A stretch of 6,385 nucleotides of DNA, from assembly GCA_905215195.1 (NCBI GenBank), contig CAJMPF010000107.1, positions 1 through 6,385 of the forward strand. The letters are read 5' to 3'. Source of the DNA: an uncultured bacterium (GTDB lineage Bacteria > Actinomycetota > Coriobacteriia > Coriobacteriales > Coriobacteriaceae). The number at the start of each line of letters is the position of its first letter. Position 1 is the first letter of the stretch. The notes under the pieces are model-generated. The model saw nothing but the letters and a program-made list of their open reading frames with translations. It did no database searches and was not told the DNA's origin. The translations under genes and the position numbers were made by a program. Positions 1 through 5,266 of the stretch are shown here, piece after piece.

Positions 1-1
1 T

Positions 2-322
2 ACGCTGCTCAACGTAAAGCCCGTGGTAGCTGTCGAGGACGGTCTGATCGTGCAGCTGGGAAAGGCGCGCGGTTCCAAGAACGGCCGCAACCTGCTGAAC
101 CAAAAGGTCGAAAAGGCGGGCGGCATCGACTTTTCCATGCCGCTTGCGCTCGGCTATACGGGTCTTTCGGATGCGGTGCTCAAGAAGTATATCGAGGACA
201 GTGCCGCGTTGTGGGCCGGCCATGCCGAGGGTGAGCTGCCCATCCACACTATCGGCGCCACCATCGGCACCCACGTGGGCCCCGGCGCCGTCGCCGTAGC
301 CTTCTTCCAGCCCGCCAACTAA
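2..322 (+). CDS. DegV family protein, C-terminal part (5' end outside window)
   Basis: The frame is open from the left edge and encodes 106 residues to a TAA stop, so the N-terminal two thirds of a protein usually about 280 residues long are missing. The visible part matches the C-terminal lobe of DegV/FakB proteins: it opens with TLLNVKPVVAVEDG, continues with a G-K-A-R-G segment, and ends with HTIGATIGTHVGPGAVAVAFF, the glycine-rich IGTH-GPGA signature near the end of the family. Members bind a fatty acid in the cytoplasm. The FakB members present it to the FakA kinase, which makes acyl-phosphate for phospholipid synthesis. Whether this copy works with a FakA cannot be seen here. A palindrome starts nine bases after the stop. 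The family call is firm; the exact lipid role is inferred from the family. Confidence 0.9.
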   Translation, partial: TLLNVKPVVAVEDGLIVQLGKARGSKNGRNLLNQKVEKAGGIDFSMPLALGYTGLSDAVLKKYIEDSAALWAGHAEGELPIHTIGATIGTHVGPGAVAVAFFQPAN

Positions 323-331
323 CCGATCTGC

Positions 332-376
332 CATAAACCACCACAAAGGGGACAGGCACCTTTGTGGTGGTTTATG
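332..376. repeat. Palindromic repeat, copy 1 (perfect 18-bp hairpin between degV and the MGMT gene)
   Basis: The arms 332-349 and 359-376 are perfect reverse complements of 18 bases around a 9-base loop, ggacaggca. A second copy lies at 740-780 in the opposite orientation. As RNA this makes one long hairpin; short T stretches follow the stem, so it could act as a weak terminator. Palindromes carrying a ggggacaggcacc core look like dispersed REP-type elements, which is inference. The right arm ends 26 bases before the MGMT start codon and 11 bases before its SD. Confidence 0.9.
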
Positions 377-402
377 CTTTTCCGGGTGGAAGGGAGCGAG
401 CA

Positions 403-723
403 ATGGCGTCTGAGGGCTTTTTTGAACGGGTGTACGAGGTGGTCGAGCAGATCCCCGAGGGGATGGTCGCCACGTATGGTCAGGTGGCGCTGCTTGCCGG
501 TCGTCCACGAAGTGCGCGGTACGTGGGGTATGCCCTGCATAGCAATCCGCGTCCCGGCGAGATTCCCTGTCACCGCGTGGTGTTTGCCGACGGGCACATA
601 TGCGAGGGCTTCGCTTTTGGCGGTCCCGATGCTCAACGTGAGCTTTTGCTAGGGGAGGGTGTGGCGTTTAAGGACGACATGCACGTCGACTTGGCCGCCT
701 GTCGCTGGCCAGCAGGGCTCTAG
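403..723 (+). CDS. MGMT-family protein (single-domain O6-alkylguanine-DNA alkyltransferase type)
   Basis: This encodes a 106-residue protein consisting only of the alkyltransferase DNA-binding/active-site domain (PF01035 type). Family marks are TYGQVA (residues 24-29, with the Tyr that flips the base), SARYVG (37-42, with the arginine-finger position), the SNP hinge (47-49), and PCHRV (55-59) with the acceptor cysteine C56. The cysteine separates it from ATL proteins, which carry Trp at that place. It probably transfers alkyl groups from O6-alkylguanine to C56. After PCHRV the usual glycine-rich G-Y-x-G-G loop is replaced by HICEGFAFGG, so activity on free DNA is not certain. I chose ATG 403 because GGAAGGGAG (388-396) sits 6 bases upstream; an in-frame GTG at 364 would start inside the palindrome and has no SD. 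No promoter fits between the degV stop and the hairpin, so it is likely read through from degV. Confidence 0.85.
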   Translation: MASEGFFERVYEVVEQIPEGMVATYGQVALLAGRPRSARYVGYALHSNPRPGEIPCHRVVFADGHICEGFAFGGPDAQRELLLGEGVAFKDDMHVDLAACRWPAGL

Positions 724-739
724 CGGCTCTGCCGTGGCC

Positions 740-780
740 AAAACCACCACGAAGGTGCCTGTCCCCTTTGTGGTGGTTTT
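740..780. repeat. Palindromic repeat, copy 2 (inverted relative to copy 1, downstream of the MGMT gene)
   Basis: The arms 740-755 and 765-780 pair over 16 positions with one G-U wobble (751/769) around the loop tgcctgtcc, which is the exact complement of the copy 1 loop. Read on the minus strand it matches copy 1 with a single difference inside the shared core. A TTTT run borders the stem on either strand, so it may serve as a bidirectional terminator after the MGMT gene. It lies 16 bases past that stop codon. Confidence 0.88.
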
Positions 781-874
781 CTGTTGCAGGTTTACCGGGG
801 CTAACTTATGGAGAAGCTATGGCGGCGGATATTGATGCTGCAAAGTAAACCACGGTGAACTATATTGGTTTCAG

Positions 875-1006
875 CAACGGAGCAGGCAATAGGCGATGAA
901 AAAGCCTGCCCTGTTGAGTTTGATTCGCATCCCTCCCCTCTGTGCGATTCAACGGTGTACTTCGGGAACAGGCCCGCTGGCAACTAACTGCCAGCGGGCC
1001 TGTTCC
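875..1006. other. Block of three consecutive hairpins in a gene-free stretch; possible small structured RNA
   Basis: The stretch 781-1116 has no credible gene. It holds three stem-loops in a row. 875-887 pairs with 904-916 (12 of 13 positions, including one G-U). 920-929 pairs with 943-952 (9 of 10). 965-982 pairs with 989-1006 (18 of 18, loop actaac). On the plus strand the last stem is followed by tgtttgt, and a TATATT box lies at 861-866, about the right distance before the first hairpin; its -35 partner is poor. On the minus strand no U-run follows the strong stem. A plus-strand small RNA ending near 1013 is therefore the best reading, but a mobile palindromic remnant is also possible. 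I do not recognise the family. Confidence 0.4.
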
Positions 1007-1013
1007 TGTTTGT
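965..1013 (+). terminator. Strong hairpin with weak U-tract, possible terminator
   Basis: A perfect 18-bp, GC-rich stem (965-982 with 989-1006) closes a 6-base loop and is followed by tgtttgt. The stem is unusually long for an intrinsic terminator and the U-tract is broken by two G residues. It would stop plus-strand transcription arriving from the MGMT side before it runs antisense into trpS. On the minus strand the downstream bases are not U-rich. Confidence 0.4.
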
Positions 1014-1052
1014 CGGGGGAGTGCGATGGACGGAGCCGAAGCGGTCCGCTCC

Positions 1053-1083
1053 AAAAAAAGGCGGACACCGTAGCGCCCGCCCT
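1053..1083 (-). terminator. Probable intrinsic terminator of trpS
   Basis: On the minus strand, 34 bases beyond the trpS stop, GGCGG (1081 to 1077) pairs with CCGCC (1064 to 1060) around a 12-base loop, and seven T follow at once (1059 to 1053). The stem is short, though a G-U and an A-U pair with the T-run can extend it. Position and the uninterrupted T7 support the call. Confidence 0.55.
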
Positions 1084-1116
1084 ATAGCAATCGAAAGCTC
1101 AAGTCAGCAGATCGGC

Positions 1117-2157
1117 CTAGTACACCATACCCATGGCGTCCCGAACCTCGGCCAGGGTCTGCTCGGCGATCTCGTTGGCGCGACGGTTGCCCTCATGCAG
1201 GACGTCCTTCACATAGTCCAGATCGTTCTCGTAGCGCTGACGACGCTCGCGGATAGGTGCGAAGTACTCGTTGACGGCCTCGGTCACGTACTTCTTGAGC
1301 TGGCCGGAGCCGCCCATGCCAATCTCCTCGGCAATCTCGACCTCGGAACGGCCGGTGCAGATGGCGGCCGTCGAAAGCAGGCCGGACACGCCGGGGCGGT
1401 TCTCGGGATCGAACGTGATCATGCGCTCGGAGTCGGTCTGGCTCTTCTTGATGCGCTTGGCCGTTTCCTCGGCGGTCATCGAAATATTGATGGCGTTGCC
1501 GTAGCTCTTGCTCATCTTGCGACCGTCCAGGCCGGGCAGCAGCGGGGTCTCGGACAGCAGTGCGTCGACCTCGGGGAACACCTTGCCGTAGCGGTTGTTA
1601 AAGCGGCGGGCGATGAGCTCGATGTGCGGCAGCTGGTCGCGACCGACGGGCACCACGTTGCCCTTGCAGAACAGGATGTCGCAGGCCTGATGCACCGGGT
1701 AGGTGAGCAGAAGGCCGGTGAGCTCGTGGCCCGAGGCCTCCATCTCGGCCTTGACCGTGGGGTTGCGCGCCAGCTCGGCCTCGGACACCAGCGACAGGAA
1801 CGGCAGCATGAGCTGGTTGGCGGCGGGCACGGCGGAGTGCGCGTAGATCATGGTCTTGTCGGGGTCGATGCCGCAGGCAAGGTAGTCCATGACCATGTTG
1901 TACACGTTGTCCTGGATGTGCTCGGTGGTGTCGCGGTCGGTGATGACCTGGTAGTCGGCGATGAGCACGTTGGTCTTGGCGCCCATGTTCTGCAGCTCCA
2001 CGCGGCCCTTGAGGGTGCCAAAGTAGTGACCCAGGTGCAGACGGCCGGTGGGGCGGTCGCCGGTAAGCATGGTGAACTTCTCGGGCGTCTTGGCCAGGCC
2101 CTCGCGAATGGCGTTGCTCTTTTGCAGCGCGACTTCGTAGCTGTTCTCGTTTGGCAT
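1117..2157 (-). CDS. trpS: Tryptophan--tRNA ligase (TrpRS)
   Basis: A complete 346-residue class Ic aminoacyl-tRNA synthetase that activates tryptophan with ATP and charges tRNA-Trp in the cytoplasm. The Rossmann fold opens with LTGDRPTGRLHLGHYFG (residues 31-47); HLGH at 41-44 is the HIGH-type ATP motif. YPVHQACDIL (153-162) and VGRDQLPHIE (171-180) match the amino-acid pocket and dimer region, and GRKMSKSYGNAI (212-223) holds a perfect KMSKS loop (214-218). The C-terminal helical part includes PIRERRQRYE (301-310). Length and motif spacing match the roughly 340-residue TrpRS with the TGDRPTG opening that is common in Firmicutes and related Gram-positives. ATG 2157 is chosen because AGGAG lies 5 bases upstream; the frame stays open to 2301, but that extension is Pro/Arg-rich intergenic translation. 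It lies 159 bases after the wecA-like gene on the same strand, and I see no T-box leader in that gap. Confidence 0.97.
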   Translation of the reverse strand: MPNENSYEVALQKSNAIREGLAKTPEKFTMLTGDRPTGRLHLGHYFGTLKGRVELQNMGAKTNVLIADYQVITDRDTTEHIQDNVYNMVMDYLACGIDPDKTMIYAHSAVPAANQLMLPFLSLVSEAELARNPTVKAEMEASGHELTGLLLTYPVHQACDILFCKGNVVPVGRDQLPHIELIARRFNNRYGKVFPEVDALLSETPLLPGLDGRKMSKSYGNAINISMTAEETAKRIKKSQTDSERMITFDPENRPGVSGLLSTAAICTGRSEVEIAEEIGMGGSGQLKKYVTEAVNEYFAPIRERRQRYENDLDYVKDVLHEGNRRANEIAEQTLAEVRDAMGMVY

Positions 2158-2260
2158 GATTGCTCCTAACGTTCGTTCGCAGGTTTTGATGATAACGCGT
2201 TTATTGGAGGGGCGGGGCGTAAGTAGGCGAGGGGCGGGAGAGGGGTGGCTTGTGCGATGG

Positions 2261-2277
2261 GCGCGGCGTGGCCGCGC
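2261..2277. other. GC-only hairpin in the wecA-like/trpS gap
   Basis: Seven perfect G/C pairs (2261-2267 with 2271-2277) close a 3-base loop. No T-run follows on either strand, so it is not a standard intrinsic terminator. It lies about 100 bases upstream of the trpS start on the minus strand and could be a processing or attenuation structure, or a chance product of high GC content. Confidence 0.35.
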
Positions 2278-2316
2278 TTGGCCAACGGTGCCTTGGCACA
2301 TCCTCGGCAGCTTGCC

Positions 2317-3516
2317 CTAGAGCTTGTGGTGGCGCTCTTCTTTGCGCTCCTCGGCTGCCTGCTCCTCCTGCTTAAAAGCGGGGTCGTCGGGGGTGACCAG
2401 CTCATCTTCGTGCGTGCGCTTGTTGTAATGGTGGAGCAGCACGGGCTCAAATAGATGTAGATGCTTGGCGAAGGCCGCCGAGCCAATGGCGAGCACGGTA
2501 AAGATGAGCACGCGCATGGGCACCTCGACCTGGTTAATCGCGGCGGCGCCGGCCGAAAGCATGATGCACCAGGCATAGATGAGCAGCACGGCCTGTTTTT
2601 GGTTGTAGCCTTCTTGGATCAGGCGGTGGTGGATGTGGCCCTTGTCGGCCTGCCCGATGCTAATGTGGGCGCGCTTGCGGCGCACAATGGCGCTAAACGT
2701 GTCGATGATGGGCACACCGGCAACGATGAGCGGGATGATAAGCGAGGTGAGTGCGGCGGTGCGGCTCACGTTGAGCAGCGAGATGGAGCCCAGCGCAAAG
2801 CCTAGAAGCAGCGACCCCGAGTCGCCCAAGAAGATGCTTGCGGGGTTGAAGTTGTAGCGCAAAAAGGCCAGACAGGCGCCAAAGAGCGCAATGGAGAGCG
2901 CGGCGGCGTCGATGCGGCCCGAGAGAACGGCCATCGAAAACATGGTGAACGACGCGATGCCGCAGATGCCCGTGGCCAAGCCGTCGAGGCCGTCGATGAG
3001 GTTAATGATGTTGGTGAATGCCACCAGATAGATTACGGTGATGGGGTAGGCGAGCCATCCGAGCATGATCTCGCCGGGGGCAAACGGGTTGACGATGACG
3101 CCGATTTTTAGGCCGCCGATACAGGCGATAAGCGCGGCGAGGACTTGTCCGGCCAGCTTTTGCTTGGGCGTGAGCTGGAAGACGTCGTCGATAGCGCCGG
3201 TCGCAAAGATGACGGTAAAGGAGAGCGCCAGCATGGGGTAGCTGATGTGCAGACGGGGGTGGGGCACCAAAACGGGCGGCCAACCCAGGTACCAGGTGCC
3301 TAGGATTTGCACAGTGCAGGCGACGACCAGGCCCAAAAACACCGCCGTTCCGCCCAAACGCGGGATGGGCTTGGTGTTGATGCGGCGCTTAGAAGGATAG
3401 TCGACGGCGTCGAGCTTGATTGCCAGGCGCTTGACCAGGGGTACCGTGAGGAAGGTCGTGATAAAGGCCGCCGCTGCCACGCATAGGTACGGTATGTAGC
3501 TCGGGGATGAAGCCAT
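2317..3516 (-). CDS. WecA/TagO-like polyprenyl-phosphate N-acetylhexosamine-1-phosphate transferase (MraY superfamily)
   Basis: A 399-residue polytopic membrane enzyme of the MraY/WecA/TagO superfamily. Family members move a sugar-1-phosphate from UDP-GlcNAc (or a relative) onto undecaprenyl phosphate, starting teichoic-acid or other surface-glycopolymer synthesis at the inner face of the membrane. Landmarks are RLGGTAVFLG (53-62), the AIDD aspartate pair (D110, D111) for Mg and substrate, NIINLIDGLDGLATG (169-183), FLGDSGSLLLG (229-239), and DKGHIHHRLI (291-300), the His-rich loop typical of the WecA branch and not of MraY. About ten hydrophobic segments are visible. The tail (about 366-399) is charged and cytoplasmic-looking, ending in a Glu/Lys/Arg/His-rich stretch. 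The start at 3516 gives the usual N-terminus just before the first membrane helix but has no clear SD; ATG 3588 in the same frame is the alternative and also lacks one. The donor sugar cannot be told from sequence. Confidence 0.9.
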   Translation of the reverse strand: MASSPSYIPYLCVAAAAFITTFLTVPLVKRLAIKLDAVDYPSKRRINTKPIPRLGGTAVFLGLVVACTVQILGTWYLGWPPVLVPHPRLHISYPMLALSFTVIFATGAIDDVFQLTPKQKLAGQVLAALIACIGGLKIGVIVNPFAPGEIMLGWLAYPITVIYLVAFTNIINLIDGLDGLATGICGIASFTMFSMAVLSGRIDAAALSIALFGACLAFLRYNFNPASIFLGDSGSLLLGFALGSISLLNVSRTAALTSLIIPLIVAGVPIIDTFSAIVRRKRAHISIGQADKGHIHHRLIQEGYNQKQAVLLIYAWCIMLSAGAAAINQVEVPMRVLIFTVLAIGSAAFAKHLHLFEPVLLHHYNKRTHEDELVTPDDPAFKQEEQAAEERKEERHHKL

Positions 3517-3720
3517 GAATCTAAAAACCGCCAAGCGTCGAAGGAAAAGGTCAAAGGTTGCTACGCGGAAATGGCATAGCTGTCCCATGATACTCGACCG
3601 AGGGGGGTGCGGAGGTTTGCACCGTGCGATTATCACGCGCATACCAGATATTGGAATGTTGTCGATGGCTTGTCGGGATGCCGGCGGGGATCCATATGGA
3701 CTGCAATGGTGATTTTCGGC

Positions 3721-3891
3721 AAAAGAAAACCACCCCCCACGTTACGAAAATGAACCCACCTAAAACAGGTGGGTGCCCTCATCGACTGTTCCAGCGTCCT
3801 TAACAACGAAGGATACCTGTACTAGGCACGACTGTGTGGGCTCCCTAAATAAACGCGACGGTTCACCCAGTTGCTCCGCGGGGGGCGGAAT
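3721..3891 (-). ncRNA. ssrS: 6S-like structured RNA (probable SsrS)
   Basis: Read on the minus strand this stretch is a long, closed RNA. Its 5' segment (3888 to 3877) pairs with its 3' segment (3741 to 3730) over 12 continuous pairs, ten Watson-Crick and two G-U, and T4-C-T4 follows directly, giving an intrinsic terminator. Inside, TGAACC (3865-3860) can pair with GGTTCA (3756-3751). GTGCC (3829-3825) pairs with GGCAC (3777-3773) to close an inner arm topped by TCCTT/AAGGA. ACCCACCT (3774-3767) and AGGTGGGT (3761-3754) form an 8-bp hairpin that competes with the TGAACC pairing. About 170 bases, paired ends, an open middle, and a CACC...GGTGGGTTCA 3' strand fit 6S RNA, which binds the housekeeping RNA polymerase holoenzyme. 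The family name is recognised by eye, not by a covariance search. It lies about 205 bases upstream of the wecA-like gene, so a cis leader is the alternative. Confidence 0.6.
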
Positions 3892-3897
3892 ACCTAC

Positions 3898-3925
3898 ATC
3901 ATAAAGCGGCACTTTATCGATTCCA
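3898..3925 (-). promoter_or_regulatory. Candidate promoter of the 6S-like RNA
   Basis: On the minus strand TATGAT (3903 to 3898) is a good -10 box placed about 7-10 bases before the 5' end of the closing helix. The matching -35 is weak: TGGAAT (3925 to 3920) at 16-base spacing. A second pair upstream, TTGTAA (3940 to 3935) with GATAAA (3918 to 3913), also 16 bases apart, is possible. Confidence 0.35.
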
Positions 3926-3928
3926 GTC

Positions 3929-3957
3929 TTGACATTACAAAAATCGTGTCGGACGAT
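3929..3957 (+). promoter_or_regulatory. Candidate promoter of the radical SAM gene
   Basis: A perfect TTGACA lies at 3929-3934. At 17-base spacing the -10 position reads gacgat (3952-3957), which keeps only three consensus bases. It is about 85 bases before the start codon and overlaps the divergent minus-strand promoter region of the 6S-like RNA. Confidence 0.4.
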
Positions 3958-4041
3958 TACGGCGCCTTAGGGACGGAGCCGTCTACGCGGTCTGGCCCTT
4001 TACGTTTGAGCTGCTGAATCGTTGTTTTGGAGCATGGTTTT

Positions 4042-4980
4042 ATGCCGACGTCGTTGACCGAACTTTTCTCGCCCGCCTGCCATTTGTGTCCGCGCCGTTG
4101 CGGTGCGGCGCGCGATGAGGGCGCGCACGGCGTATGCGGTGCTGACGACACGCTCAAAGTGGCCCGCGCGGCGCTTCATATGTGGGAGGAGCCGCCTATC
4201 TCGGGCGAGGCCGGTTCGGGCACGATCTTCTTTAGCGGTTGCTCGCTTCATTGTATCTACTGCCAGAACCACGAGATCTCGACCGGCAATTTTGGCCTTG
4301 AGATTTCGCCTGAGCGCCTGGTCGAGATTATGCTGGAACTGCAGGACCAGGGTGCCAACAACATCAATTTGGTGACGGCGACGCACTATGCGCACCTGTT
4401 GCCTGCCGCGATTGCCGCGGCACGGGCGCGCGGGCTGGTCATCCCAATCGTCTACAACACGAGCGGTTATGAGCGCGCGAGTGCCGTGGCGGCGCTCGGC
4501 GACCTGGTCGATGTGTGGCTCACCGACTTTAAATATGCCGATGCCGGGCTTGCGCAGTCGCTTTCTCATATTAAGGATTACCCGCGCGTGGCCGTGTCGG
4601 GTCTGGCCCAGATGTCGCGCGAGATCGATCGCCGTGGGGGAGAGCTGGTGGATGACGACGGGCTCATGAAGCGCGGCATGATTGTGCGCCATCTGGTACT
4701 GCCGGGACATGCAGACGATTCGTGTCGCGTGCTGGACCTGGTGTGGCAGACGGTGGGCGATGTGCCGATCTCGGTCATGAACCAGTACACGCCCAATGCA
4801 CTTATGCGCGAGCAGGGCGGCGACCTGGCGCGTGCCGTGACGCGCGAGGAGTACGAGCAGGTGCTCGACCATGCCGACGACCTGGGCTTTACGACGATGT
4901 TCTGGCAAGAGGGCGGCGCGGTAGACGAGAGCTTCACCCCGGCCTTCGACACCACCGGTGTTCTCACCAGTGCAAAGTAG
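4042..4980 (+). CDS. Radical SAM protein, PflX-like (COG1313 type)
   Basis: A complete 312-residue radical SAM protein. SGCSLHCIYCQN (residues 65-76) gives the CxxxCxxC site (C67, C71, C74) that holds the 4Fe-4S cluster which cleaves S-adenosylmethionine. The N-terminus carries more cysteines in PACHLCPRRCG (C13, C16, C20) and GVCGA (C32), followed by EEPPISGEAGSGTIFFSG (49-66). This order matches proteins annotated PflX or pyruvate-formate-lyase-activating-like, whose substrate is not established. MNQYTPN (246-252) and TTMFWQEGG (284-292) are typical C-terminal blocks. The start is ATG 4042, with GGAG (4029-4032) 9 bases upstream; TTG 4027 in the same frame is less likely because it would overlap that SD. 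No pfl gene or obvious target protein lies beside it; the neighbours are the divergent 6S-like RNA and a tRNA gene. The family call is strong; the reaction is unknown. Confidence 0.92.
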   Translation: MPTSLTELFSPACHLCPRRCGAARDEGAHGVCGADDTLKVARAALHMWEEPPISGEAGSGTIFFSGCSLHCIYCQNHEISTGNFGLEISPERLVEIMLELQDQGANNINLVTATHYAHLLPAAIAAARARGLVIPIVYNTSGYERASAVAALGDLVDVWLTDFKYADAGLAQSLSHIKDYPRVAVSGLAQMSREIDRRGGELVDDDGLMKRGMIVRHLVLPGHADDSCRVLDLVWQTVGDVPISVMNQYTPNALMREQGGDLARAVTREEYEQVLDHADDLGFTTMFWQEGGAVDESFTPAFDTTGVLTSAK

Positions 4981-5088
4981 TGCGTTCGTCGATGAATTTT
5001 CTGGGACGGGGATAAAAAATCATCGAGAGCATTCCTGTTCGAAAAGTTGCCAAAATAGCCGCGCCCCAAAAAGACTGGTTATTGGGCG

Positions 5089-5116
5089 TTGACAGTTGGC
5101 GAGCCGTAGGTAAAAT
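5089..5116 (+). promoter_or_regulatory. Promoter of tRNA-Ala
   Basis: TTGACA (5089-5094) and TAAAAT (5111-5116) are separated by 16 bases, close to sigma-70 consensus. The predicted start falls around 5123, just before the mature tRNA 5' end, leaving a very short leader. Confidence 0.8.
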
Positions 5117-5129
5117 ATCGACTTGTCCT

Positions 5130-5202
5130 GGGGACGTAGCTCAGTTGGGAGAGCGCTGCCGTCGCATGGCAGAGGCCGAGGGTTCGACTCCCTTCGTCTC
5201 CA
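5130..5202 (+). tRNA. tRNA-Ala, anticodon CGC
   Basis: All arms fold: acceptor 5130-5136 with 5195-5201, D arm 5139-5142 with 5151-5154, anticodon arm 5156-5160 with 5168-5172, and T arm 5178-5182 with 5190-5194 around TTCGACT. The anticodon loop GTCGCAT gives CGC (5163-5165), reading GCG alanine codons. The third acceptor pair is G-U, the G3-U70 pair that AlaRS recognises, and this confirms the amino acid. The discriminator base is A (5202). It is followed by CCC, so the CCA end is not encoded and must be added by the nucleotidyltransferase. Confidence 0.97.
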
Positions 5203-5216
5203 CCCTTGGATTTGAT

Positions 5217-5248
5217 AAGCCGCTGACATTGTGTCGGCGGCTTTTTTT
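5217..5248 (+). terminator. Intrinsic terminator after tRNA-Ala
   Basis: The arms 5217-5228 and 5232-5243 pair over 12 positions (one G-U) around a 3-base loop, and a run of seven T covers 5242-5248. This is a textbook terminator 14 bases past the tRNA. It ends only 18 bases before the next start codon, so it also stands in the way of any readthrough into that gene. Confidence 0.9.
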
Positions 5249-5266
5249 AAAAGAAAGGGCTATACC

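Noticed and set aside
820..849. Nine-codon frame (MAADIDAAK) with GGAG upstream, ahead of the three hairpins, as a leader peptide
   Set aside because: No plus-strand gene lies downstream to be controlled, the peptide has no run of a single regulatory amino acid, and such short frames arise by chance.
1021..2169. Open frame of 382 codons on the plus strand, antisense to trpS
   Set aside because: It covers trpS in full, has no SD, and its product is a low-complexity Gly/Val/His/Leu-rich chain typical of the antisense frame of GC-rich genes. TrpRS motifs on the other strand are decisive.
3840..3870. GGGTGAACCGTCGCG on the minus strand, resembling the T-box antiterminator motif
   Set aside because: It differs from the conserved T-box at several positions, sits near the 5' end of the RNA, and is not followed by the expected terminator/antiterminator; the 6S-like fold explains the stretch better.
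3877..3888. C6 run suggesting the actinobacterial 6C RNA
   Set aside because: In 6C RNA the cytosines are in hairpin loops, while here they pair with a G6 run in the closing helix.
4000..4908. Open frame of 302 codons on the minus strand, antisense to the radical SAM gene
   Set aside because: Its product is Arg/His-rich without family motifs, and the radical SAM frame on the plus strand has an SD and complete cysteine motifs.
4990..5025. Imperfect AT-rich stem after the radical SAM gene as its terminator
   Set aside because: The pairing is short, broken and has a long loop, and no T-run follows; support is too weak.
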